Source of the DNA: Pseudomonadota bacterium
Lineage (GTDB): Bacteria > Desulfobacterota > Anaeroferrophillalia > Anaeroferrophillales > Tharpellaceae
NCBI GenBank assembly: GCA_015486505.1
Contig: WFRP01000343.1
Span: 1-5,167, forward strand
Length of the DNA stretch: 5,167 bases
Reading direction: 5' to 3'
Position 1 is the stretch's first letter, and the number at the start of each line of letters is the position of its first letter. The notes beneath the pieces are model-generated. The model did not search any database and had not been told where the DNA came from. It worked only from the letters and a program-made list of their open reading frames with translations. A program made the translations under genes and the position numbers. This document shows positions 1 through 5,167 of the stretch, in pieces.

Positions 1-419
1 CCGCCGGAGAGTTCGCTGGTAAAACGGTCGGAAAGATGATCGAGATGGATTAATTGCAAAATTTCAGCCACCGCACACAAATCTTTCTCATTTCCAGAAT
101 ATCCGGGATTAAGCGCCTGGCGGCCCAAAAGAACAGCTTCAAATACCGTACACTGCACCGCGTTCGATTTCTGCGGCATATAACCGCAATAATTTGCGAG
201 TTCCTTGCGGGTAAAATTTCGATAGTCATTACCCGATATCAGGACGGTCCCGGTTCGGGGAACGATAAGCCGGTTGATAATTTTCAAAAGAGTCGATTTG
301 CCGGAGCCGTTGGTGCCCATAATTACACCGAGTTTACCGGCCGACAGGGTGAACGATATATCTTTAAGAATCTCGGCTTTGGTATAGGCAAAACTTATGT
401 TCCTGACTTCAAGGCTCAT
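1..419 (-). CDS. ABC transporter ATP-binding protein, FecE/BtuD type (partial, C-terminus outside window)
   Basis: This is the cytoplasmic ATPase that powers the FecCD-type importer encoded just upstream. My translation of the minus strand from ATG at 419 gives 139 complete codons plus two bases, and the frame is open to the window edge. The Walker A loop is GTNGSGKST (residues 35-43), the Q-loop glutamine is Q83 in YMPQK, and the ABC signature begins as LSGG at the very edge (residues 137-140). Walker B, the D-loop and the switch histidine lie outside the window. A family member is normally about 250-270 residues, so roughly half is missing. The start shares one base with the permease stop (TAATG), and a strong Shine-Dalgarno, GGGGAGG (432-426), sits six bases before it. 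The Walker A loop has Thr where Pro or Ala is usual after the first Gly, a mild change. Family assignment is secure; the substrate is not shown. Confidence 0.95.
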   Translation of the reverse strand, partial: MSLEVRNISFAYTKAEILKDISFTLSAGKLGVIMGTNGSGKSTLLKIINRLIVPRTGTVLISGNDYRNFTRKELANYCGYMPQKSNAVQCTVFEAVLLGRQALNPGYSGNEKDLCAVAEILQLIHLDHLSDRFTSELSG

Positions 420-1498
420 TATCGGCCTCCCCGGCTGCAGATCAGCAGATAGATAAAAAGCGGGGCCCCGGCAAATGAGGTCAAAATACCGACCGGCAGC
501 ACCACCGGAGCCAGCACCAGCCGGGCACAAAGGTCGGCAAAAAGCAGCAGCGCCGCTCCGGCAAGAGCTGAAAAAGGAATCAGATAACGGTAATCCTGAC
601 CGACCAGAGGCCGCATCAGGTGCGGAGCAATCAGTCCGACAAAACCGATGACACCCAGGAAAGCTATGGTTAAAGCGGTGAGCAGTGCGGTAATTATCAA
701 GGTGACAAGACGTAAACGGCCGACATTAACCCCGAGACCGGCGGCAGTTTCACTACCCCAAAGAATGGCGTTATAACTCCAACTCCGGCGCCAGAGATAA
801 AAAATTGTCGGCAGCAGCAGGCTCAACATCAATCCCAGATCCCGCCAGCGGGCTTTGCCGAGATCACCAAAAGTCCAGAAAACAGTACCGGCGACTTCGA
901 TATCGCTGGCAAAATATTGCATCAGCATCGTCAGGGCCCCGAAGAAAGCACTAAGGGCCACCCCGGTCAGGATTAATGATTCCGGAGTAATGTCACAGAG
1001 TAAAGCTAACAGGGTCAAAACCGCAACCGTCAACAGGGCCCCGGCGAAAGCAGCCAGAACGATGACGTAGGGTGCGAGAGACGCAAACGCCGGAGCGTCA
1101 GCCACCGCGGCCGGAAGAGTACCGGCACCGAGCCCGATAATCGCGAAAGCGGCCCCGCAGGCAGCCCCTTGTGAGACCCCGAGTGTAAACGGTGAAGCTA
1201 AGGGATTGCGCAGCACATTCTGCATAGCGGCCCCACTGCAACCCAGCGCCGCACCGGCGATCAGGGCGGCAGCGGCCCGGGGAAAACGAATTTGCCAAAT
1301 GATATGACGAAGCAGAAGATCATCACGACCGCCGCCTAATATATCAGCTAATTTTAACCAGGATATTTCGTAGGTGCCGATTTTCAGCGAAAGCAGAAAA
1401 AGAAGAATCAGGCCCATACCTAAAAATAGACCGCCGAGATTCCGCCGGCAGAGGCGGCTCTGATAAGCGTGAATTGACAAATTTTCAGAGTTACTCAT
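419..1498 (-). CDS. FecCD/BtuC-family ABC transporter permease
   Basis: This is the inner-membrane subunit of a metal-chelate or cobalamin-type importer, expected to work as a homodimer with two copies of the downstream ATPase. With the start at 1498 it is 359 residues, slightly longer than the usual 320-350 because of a polar N-terminal stretch before the first membrane helix (about residues 21-38). Family motifs seen in order are RFPR (71-74), QNVLRNPLASPFTLG (93-107), GVIGFVGLIAPHLMRP (282-297) and LPVGILTSFAGAPLFIYLL (334-352). Hydrophobic segments are consistent with about ten helices. The segment near 250-263 (ETAAGLGVNVGRLR) fits the cytoplasmic region that contacts the ATPase in this family. 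The frame is open for 20 more codons upstream (to an ATG at 1558). That extension lies within the binding-protein gene and reads as unrelated sequence, so I choose the ATG that overlaps the upstream stop as ATGAGTAA. No good Shine-Dalgarno precedes it, which suggests translational coupling. Confidence 0.95.
   Translation of the reverse strand: MSNSENLSIHAYQSRLCRRNLGGLFLGMGLILLFLLSLKIGTYEISWLKLADILGGGRDDLLLRHIIWQIRFPRAAAALIAGAALGCSGAAMQNVLRNPLASPFTLGVSQGAACGAAFAIIGLGAGTLPAAVADAPAFASLAPYVIVLAAFAGALLTVAVLTLLALLCDITPESLILTGVALSAFFGALTMLMQYFASDIEVAGTVFWTFGDLGKARWRDLGLMLSLLLPTIFYLWRRSWSYNAILWGSETAAGLGVNVGRLRLVTLIITALLTALTIAFLGVIGFVGLIAPHLMRPLVGQDYRYLIPFSALAGAALLLFADLCARLVLAPVVLPVGILTSFAGAPLFIYLLICSRGGR
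426..432 (-). promoter_or_regulatory. Ribosome binding site of the ATPase gene
   Basis: GGGGAGG on the minus strand lies inside the last codons of the permease gene, six bases before the ATG at 419. It supports that ATG as the ATPase start. It also means the ATPase has its own ribosome entry in addition to coupling through the TAATG overlap. Confidence 0.7.
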
Positions 1499-2570
1499 CG
1501 GCCAGAGACACCATTTGCAAACTGAAAGGCCGATAGGCGGGCAGGGTTGCCGAATCAACCTTCAACCCGAGAAAAAAATTGAAGATTTCGGCAATTTTGA
1601 CCGCAACGAAACCGGGCTTGAAACTGTCCGGATAGAGTTGACTGCCGATATAGTAAGCATTGGCCAAAGCACTGGCGATGTTGGTGTTATATTGGTTATA
1701 GGGCAGAACCGAATAAACCCGGTTCGCCGTAACCGCCCGCAGGAGCTGATAGTAGTCCATTTTTTCCAGATATTCCCGACTGACAAGCCGGCGGCTGCTG
1801 CAATCAAGGAAAATCATCTGCGGATTCCATTGCAGAAGCTGCTCTTTATTGATAAAAATATGGCCCGTATCCGGATTGTCACCGACAACATTTTCGGCAT
1901 CAACCAAAGCCCCGGGCGCATAACCGGCCTCGGTACTTTCAATCCCGTGCATTCCTTTATATGCCAGACCACCGAAATAGACCCGGGGTGAGGGGTTGGC
2001 GGCGGCCGCAGTTTTTTCACTAAGTTCCTGGCGGGCATTTTTTAAATAACGGGCAATCGCCGCAGCCCGCTCCGGCCGGTGCAGAACCATTCCCATCAAT
2101 TTCAGTGACTGCAGAGCCTCATCCCGCCAAACTCCAAGTTTACCATAGCTCAGGATAACCACCGGAATGCCGGTTTTCGCCTGCAGATTCTCTACCTGAC
2201 CACGATCAAGACCTATACTGAAAACCACCTGAGCGCGACTGGCCAGCAGGGCTTCAAGCTGCGGAAGTTTGCCGGGGCCGCCGCTGCCGATTTGCGGCAG
2301 CTGAGCAATTTTTTCCGAGATTACGCTTGAATACGGACGAAAGAACGACGGCAGCGCTCGGGTTTCCAGCGTTTCGATACCAACCACCAGATCGGCAGCC
2401 TTAAGATAAACCACCAGCCGCAAAGCCCCGGGCCCCAGAGCCACAATTCGCTCGACCCGATCCGGCACAGTAACGCTGCGGCCGGCAAGATCAATAATCT
2501 CTCGGGCCGACACCGGCATTGCACTTAAGATTAAAAAGAGTATTACTGAAAACATTTTTATTTTTTTCAT
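1491..2570 (-). CDS. Periplasmic substrate-binding protein of a FecB/BtuF-type ABC importer
   Basis: This protein should capture the ligand in the periplasm and deliver it to the permease encoded next. It has 359 residues. Residues 1-22 form a clear Sec signal peptide (Lys-rich start, hydrophobic core, cleavage after AMPVSA). No lipobox is visible, so it is probably soluble rather than a lipoprotein. The mature part opens with the typical first strand of the periplasmic-binding fold, DLAGRSVTVPDRVERIVAL (27-45). A further recognisable block is GGLAYKGMHGIESTEAGY (200-217), and a third is YNQYNTNIASALANAYYIGS (291-310). These blocks recall the HemV-2-like subgroup of Fe-complex binding proteins; that subgroup call is from memory. 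The start ATG is preceded by AGGAG. The stop overlaps the permease start by eight bases. The ligand may be a ferric siderophore, heme or another metal complex, and cannot be decided here. Confidence 0.93.
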   Translation of the reverse strand: MKKIKMFSVILFLILSAMPVSAREIIDLAGRSVTVPDRVERIVALGPGALRLVVYLKAADLVVGIETLETRALPSFFRPYSSVISEKIAQLPQIGSGGPGKLPQLEALLASRAQVVFSIGLDRGQVENLQAKTGIPVVILSYGKLGVWRDEALQSLKLMGMVLHRPERAAAIARYLKNARQELSEKTAAAANPSPRVYFGGLAYKGMHGIESTEAGYAPGALVDAENVVGDNPDTGHIFINKEQLLQWNPQMIFLDCSSRRLVSREYLEKMDYYQLLRAVTANRVYSVLPYNQYNTNIASALANAYYIGSQLYPDSFKPGFVAVKIAEIFNFFLGLKVDSATLPAYRPFSLQMVSLADE

Positions 2571-2575
2571 TGCAT

Positions 2576-2580
2576 CTCCT
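2576..2580 (-). promoter_or_regulatory. Ribosome binding site of the binding-protein gene
   Basis: The minus strand reads AAAAGGAGATGCAATG. AGGAG at 2580-2576 is five bases before the ATG at 2570-2568. This is a strong, well-spaced Shine-Dalgarno and fixes the start used for the binding protein. Confidence 0.8.
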
Positions 2581-2587
2581 TTTAAGT

Positions 2588-2642
2588 AAAAAAAACTTCA
2601 TATGTACCCCAAGGGCACTTCCTCGCTTCGCTCACGGCGAGG
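2588..2642 (-). other. Two adjacent hairpins followed by a T8 tract between receptor and binding-protein genes
   Basis: In minus-strand RNA the first hairpin has perfect six-base arms CCUCGC (2642-2637) and GCGAGG (2626-2621) with a ten-base loop. Two bases later comes GUGCCC-UUG-GGGUAC (2618-2604), six pairs including one G-U. That wobble pair would be an A-C mismatch in plus-strand RNA, so the second hairpin favours the minus transcript. A run of eight Ts (2595-2588) follows after eight further bases. The run is too far from the stem for a textbook intrinsic terminator. It may be a weak terminator, a processing or stability element that separates receptor from ABC expression, or a dispersed intergenic repeat. 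The rest of this 106-bp gap shows no gene and no convincing promoter. Confidence 0.45.
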
Positions 2643-2676
2643 GTAACGCAGCAGATGGAGAGTTTTTACGACGCCA

Positions 2677-4899
2677 TCAAAATTTGCCGCTGAGTTTGCA
2701 GATAGTACTGAAAGGCACGCCTGAATAATACTTAGTCGCCCTGTAACCATCATCATCGGCTTTGATCGCCCCGATATATTTTTGCGCAAAAAGATTGATA
2801 AAATCGATCCCGAAACGGGCCTCTTTTAAAAACCAGAAATTTTTCCGGCTGTAACCGAGATTGAGATCGACAACCGTATAGGCATCAATCTTCTCCCGGT
2901 TCTCGATATCACCATAGCGCCGGCCGACATAGCGAAGAATCGGCGAAACCGAAAATCCCTTGTAATTGAAGATAAAGCCGGTTTTCAGCAGCCAGCGGGG
3001 GGTGTCCGGCAAATCGTTACCGTCAATTTTGCGAGTACCATTTTGCGAACCGGGATCGTCAGTGAATGTGGCCTTGGTATAACTGGGATTAAGAAATAAT
3101 ATCAGGTTGTCGGCCGGGTAAATATTAAACTCAAGCTCCAATCCCCGAACCGTCGCATCGCCGACATTCTGGTGATAATAAAGTTCCAACTGCTCATCGT
3201 AGGCGACAAATAGCAGATTCTGCTGACGGGAATAAAAGAAGGTCGGCGCCAGACTGAACCAGCGCTGCTGCAGACTCCAGCCGCAATCGAAATTATCCGA
3301 GATTTCCAGTTCCCAACGATCAACGATATCCTGCAGAGTCTGACCCGCCGCCAGAAACTTGTTCCGGTGCCGACTGTAAATCTGGGCGATCGGAACATAA
3401 GCGTAGGGCCGCATATAATTGCGGCCGTAATTGACATAGAAATCAAGATCCTGAGAGAATTTATAGCCGAGACTCAGTGAAGGCAGCCACTTTTGATAGC
3501 GCATTGCATCAAGACTCATATCACTGTCCACACCCAGGTTGTTGTTTAAGGCTTTTCCATAGGTGCAGGGCGTGGTCTTATCACTGAAATAGGCCCGGTT
3601 GGCGGGCTCTTCGTAAGCAAAATATTTAATTCCAACCTGACCGGAAAGGGGCCCGAAGCTGTGGCTGATTTGCAGATACGGGGTATGGATGTTGCCGGAA
3701 CCCCGATTCTCGGCAAGGTAGGCCCAGCCGACATAATCGCGGCCCTGAGGAGTGATCCGCTCCTTGCGGATGTATTTCTCCAGATCATGATTTTCATACC
3801 AGTAACCGGCACTGACCAGGGTTCCGGCCCAGTCGCCGACATACTCCAGTTTAGCCCCGAAACGTTTTCCATCAACATATTTGTCCGCCCCGCCATCCAG
3901 CCATTTTTTATATTCAGAAGAAAAGTAGGGTTTTAAGGCAAAGCTGTGTTTGTTATTCGGGTGATAATTTATAATCGCCGTCACATCGTGATTTTGGGTC
4001 TCGCTGCGATGGTATTTATAATAATTATAATCAGCCGGCGTTCCCGTCAGCTCTTCCAGATAATCGTCGCGATAGTGAGTCGAGAGATCTCGGGTCTGTT
4101 CGTAGTTCAGAGCTTTGTAGAGATCCTGATCGACTTGATTGTAGTTATAGAAAAGCTCGGCCTCAATGTTTGAGTTGATCTTCTGATTAAACCCGAATGT
4201 AATATGGTCGCGGCCGCCGACCTCACCCGCGCCTTTCCACTTGTCAGCTTTGGTATATGATGCGGAAAGAAAGAATTTGCTTAAGGTCGGCAACTTCCCG
4301 GAATCAAGCCGGAAAAAACTCCGGGTCAGATAATTTGAGCCCAAACTCTGCTCAAACTTCAGGGCGAAATCATCACCGGGTCGCTCATAACTCAAACTGA
4401 TGTTACCGCCGCGGTTGCCGGTTCCGCTGCTCAAAGCTGCCGGAGTGGCCCCGCGATAAAGTTTTATCGCCGCCATATTTTCCAGATCGTAAATGTAGTC
4501 CCGGGGACCGATACTCATAATCCCATAGTTGGGAATCCCCTCAACACTCAGAGCCGTGAACATACTTTTAACCCCGCGCAGCCGCATTTCGACACCGCCG
4601 ATACCGGTGGCATCGGTAAGCTCGGGATTAAGGCCGGGAAGAATGGTTAATGCCTTATAAGTGCTGCTCAAACCGCCGACCCCGGCAAATTTCAGACCGG
4701 CAGAAGTAATTTCACTCCCGGTATAAAGCAGATCACCCTCTTGCCGGGTGGGACTTACCGGTGCCGCCGTGACCGTGATTTCATCCATCCGGGTCAGCTT
4801 TTCCGGAGCGCCTGAACTTTCAGCCCGTAACGAGCCCGGACAAAACAGCGTAACCATTAAAATTAATGCGGGAATAAACCGCGCCAAATTATAATTCAC
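2677..4899 (-). CDS. TonB-dependent outer-membrane receptor
   Basis: This is a 22-strand-barrel-type receptor that would bind a scarce ligand at the cell surface and import it with TonB energy. From GTG at 4899 it has 740 residues, a normal family length. Residues 1-26 are a signal peptide (Arg, hydrophobic core, cleavage after GSLRA). A TonB box follows, MDEITVTA (38-45). The plug domain spans about 60-175, with typical features including LTILPGLNPE (84-93), MRLRGVKS (105-112), VEGIPNYG (119-126) and the LYRGATPAALSSG stretch (147-159). The remainder is barrel, with late receptor motifs GDATVRGLELEF (580-591), LPDTPRWLLKTGF (630-642), RYVGRRYGD (656-664), INLFAQKYIG (701-710) and a C-terminal Phe as expected for outer-membrane insertion. 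The frame is open upstream to the edge region, but that part encodes a leader hairpin and Phe-rich U tract. GTG with AAGGCGAG before it is the better start. The next in-frame ATG would leave a signal peptide too short. The substrate is unknown; the neighbours suggest a metal complex. Confidence 0.93.
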   Translation of the reverse strand: MNYNLARFIPALILMVTLFCPGSLRAESSGAPEKLTRMDEITVTAAPVSPTRQEGDLLYTGSEITSAGLKFAGVGGLSSTYKALTILPGLNPELTDATGIGGVEMRLRGVKSMFTALSVEGIPNYGIMSIGPRDYIYDLENMAAIKLYRGATPAALSSGTGNRGGNISLSYERPGDDFALKFEQSLGSNYLTRSFFRLDSGKLPTLSKFFLSASYTKADKWKGAGEVGGRDHITFGFNQKINSNIEAELFYNYNQVDQDLYKALNYEQTRDLSTHYRDDYLEELTGTPADYNYYKYHRSETQNHDVTAIINYHPNNKHSFALKPYFSSEYKKWLDGGADKYVDGKRFGAKLEYVGDWAGTLVSAGYWYENHDLEKYIRKERITPQGRDYVGWAYLAENRGSGNIHTPYLQISHSFGPLSGQVGIKYFAYEEPANRAYFSDKTTPCTYGKALNNNLGVDSDMSLDAMRYQKWLPSLSLGYKFSQDLDFYVNYGRNYMRPYAYVPIAQIYSRHRNKFLAAGQTLQDIVDRWELEISDNFDCGWSLQQRWFSLAPTFFYSRQQNLLFVAYDEQLELYYHQNVGDATVRGLELEFNIYPADNLILFLNPSYTKATFTDDPGSQNGTRKIDGNDLPDTPRWLLKTGFIFNYKGFSVSPILRYVGRRYGDIENREKIDAYTVVDLNLGYSRKNFWFLKEARFGIDFINLFAQKYIGAIKADDDGYRATKYYSGVPFSTICKLSGKF

Positions 4900-4903
4900 T
4901 TTA

Positions 4904-4911
4904 CTCGCCTT
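4904..4911 (-). promoter_or_regulatory. Ribosome binding site that selects the GTG start of the receptor
   Basis: AAGGCGAG on the minus strand ends four bases before GTG at 4899-4897, with the AAGG core eight bases away. It is the only purine-rich site placed suitably before a start that yields a normal signal peptide. That is why the GTG is chosen over longer in-frame starts further upstream. Confidence 0.6.
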
Positions 4912-4940
4912 AAAAATCACAACCAATATCTCCGAATCGT

Positions 4941-5016
4941 AAAAAAAAGAAAAAAACCAAAAAAAAGGCCACGAAAGCGGCGGCTCATCTCTATGAACCA
5001 ACCGACCTTCGTGGCC
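4941..5016 (-). terminator. Strong hairpin with U tracts in the receptor leader (intrinsic terminator or attenuator)
   Basis: In minus-strand RNA the segment 5016-4967 folds end to end. Outer arms GGCCACGAA (5016-5008) and UUCGUGGCC (4975-4967) pair perfectly. The stem then continues through G-U and G-C pairs and two single-U bulges to an inner stem GGUUCAU/AUGAGCC closed by the loop AGAG. That makes about 22 pairs in 50 bases. It is followed at once by T8, GG, T7, C, T8 (4966-4941). There is no T run on the other side, so it acts leftward. It stands about 40 bases before the receptor start (67 bases from stem to GTG). It either ends a transcript from a gene right of the window or attenuates transcription into the receptor. 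Confidence 0.75.
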
Positions 5017-5024
5017 GTAAATAA

Positions 5025-5131
5025 CTGCAGACTGTCGCAGTTGATCGGGTATCGTTATAAAATACCCCTTTGATAAATCATCTTTATTTCTTACAGAATC
5101 ATGCTTTTTTGCATTCACGGTAAGTCTGCAG
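5025..5131 (-). promoter_or_regulatory. Candidate structured leader RNA upstream of the receptor
   Basis: In minus-strand RNA, CUGCAGACU (5131-5123) can pair perfectly with AGUCUGCAG (5033-5025) and enclose two local hairpins. These are AUGC-A6-GCAU (5114-5101) and GGGUAU/AUACCC (5067-5062 with 5052-5047, extended by one G-U pair). This makes a possible three-way junction, placed eight bases before the terminator-like hairpin. The layout resembles an aptamer plus expression platform. I recognise no known riboswitch class: the conserved cobalamin core boxes are not seen. Each closing arm contains the palindrome CTGCAG, so the pairing could be coincidental. A repressor-controlled ordinary leader is an equally fair reading; no convincing promoter or Fur box could be placed in it. 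Confidence 0.3.
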
Positions 5132-5167
5132 CCGTCATGGCCGCGCTGATGACTCAACCGGAAACGC
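5132..5167. other. Window edge with no supported gene
   Basis: This stretch is more GC-rich than the leader beside it. One minus-strand frame is open from the edge to a TGA at 5137-5135, so the last ten codons of an upstream leftward gene could lie here. Ten residues are too few to identify anything. Another frame is open through the leader into the receptor gene but looks non-coding. Confidence 0.15.

Noticed and set aside
54..452. Plus-strand open frame of 132 codons opposite the ATPase gene
   Set aside because: The minus strand here encodes an ATPase with intact Walker A, Q-loop and signature. The plus-strand translation shows no domain, and the frame is an antisense shadow.
1499..1558. 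Longer permease start 20 codons upstream
   Set aside because: The extra residues are the out-of-frame reading of the binding-protein tail, rich in Cys, Trp and Pro, with no family resemblance. The overlapping ATG at 1498 is the usual arrangement.
1515..1991. Plus-strand open frame of 158 codons opposite the binding-protein gene
   Set aside because: It lies wholly inside a well-supported minus-strand gene, lacks a recognisable domain or ribosome site, and is best read as an antisense shadow.
4888..4893. TATAAT on the minus strand as a -10 promoter box
   Set aside because: It lies within the first codons of the receptor, and no reasonable -35 hexamer stands 16-18 bases upstream. A transcript from it would miss the start codon.
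5071..5084. Fur-box-like TGATTTATCA in the leader
   Set aside because: Only one half resembles the Fur consensus, and the other half does not fit. Too weak to report as an operator.
5091..5114. Eight-codon leader ORF (ATG to TAA) in the receptor leader
   Set aside because: No Shine-Dalgarno precedes it, and it has no run of a regulatory amino acid. Such short frames are expected by chance.
4900..5157. N-terminal extension of the receptor to a TTG at 5157
   Set aside because: It would place 86 residues ahead of the signal peptide, including the translated hairpin and a Phe-rich stretch from the U tracts. GTG at 4899 has a Shine-Dalgarno and gives a normal signal peptide.
5025..5167. Cobalamin riboswitch
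   Set aside because: Considered because it is common before receptors of this kind, but the conserved core boxes are not visible in the leader that is in the window.
1..5167. CRISPR array, tRNA, rRNA, insertion sequence or phage genes
   Set aside because: I saw no regularly spaced repeats, tRNA-like clover pattern, transposase frame or terminal inverted repeats on either strand.

Overview
The window carries one block of leftward (minus-strand) genes that together make an outer-membrane-to-cytoplasm uptake route for a metal chelate or similar ligand. Read in the direction of transcription (right to left), the layout is as follows. An untranslated leader (about 5131 to 4900) holds several RNA stems and a very strong hairpin with U tracts. 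A TonB-dependent outer-membrane receptor follows (4899 to 2677). Next is a 106-bp gap with two adjacent small hairpins (2676 to 2571). Then come a periplasmic substrate-binding protein of the FecB/BtuF type (2570 to 1491), a FecCD/BtuC-type inner-membrane permease (1498 to 419), and the first 139 codons of the matching ATPase (419 to 1, running off the left edge just at its LSGG signature).

The three ABC genes are tightly packed. The binding-protein stop and permease start overlap in ATGAGTAA, and the permease stop and ATPase start share one base in TAATG, so they are almost certainly one operon with coupled translation. The receptor is upstream in the same direction. Its relation to the ABC genes is by co-orientation and function; the two hairpins in the gap may reduce or process the read-through transcript. 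In the expected mechanism, the receptor uses TonB energy to bring the ligand across the outer membrane, the binding protein picks it up in the periplasm, and the permease/ATPase complex moves it into the cytoplasm. The substrate cannot be read from the sequence. Ferric siderophore, heme, a corrinoid or another metal complex are all possible. I see no conserved cobalamin-riboswitch core in the part of the leader that is visible.

The organism must be Gram-negative (diderm), because it has a TonB-dependent receptor. Base composition looks roughly balanced, with AT-rich non-coding DNA. The binding-protein subtype makes me think of the Desulfuromonadota/deltaproteobacterial lineages, but that is inference from memory, not proof. 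All open frames on the plus strand look like antisense shadows. The least ordinary part of the window is the receptor leader: a possible three-stem RNA fold followed by a 50-nt near-perfect hairpin and U-rich tract, which could be a transcription attenuator or an unrecognised riboswitch. It could also be just the terminator of a gene lying to the right.
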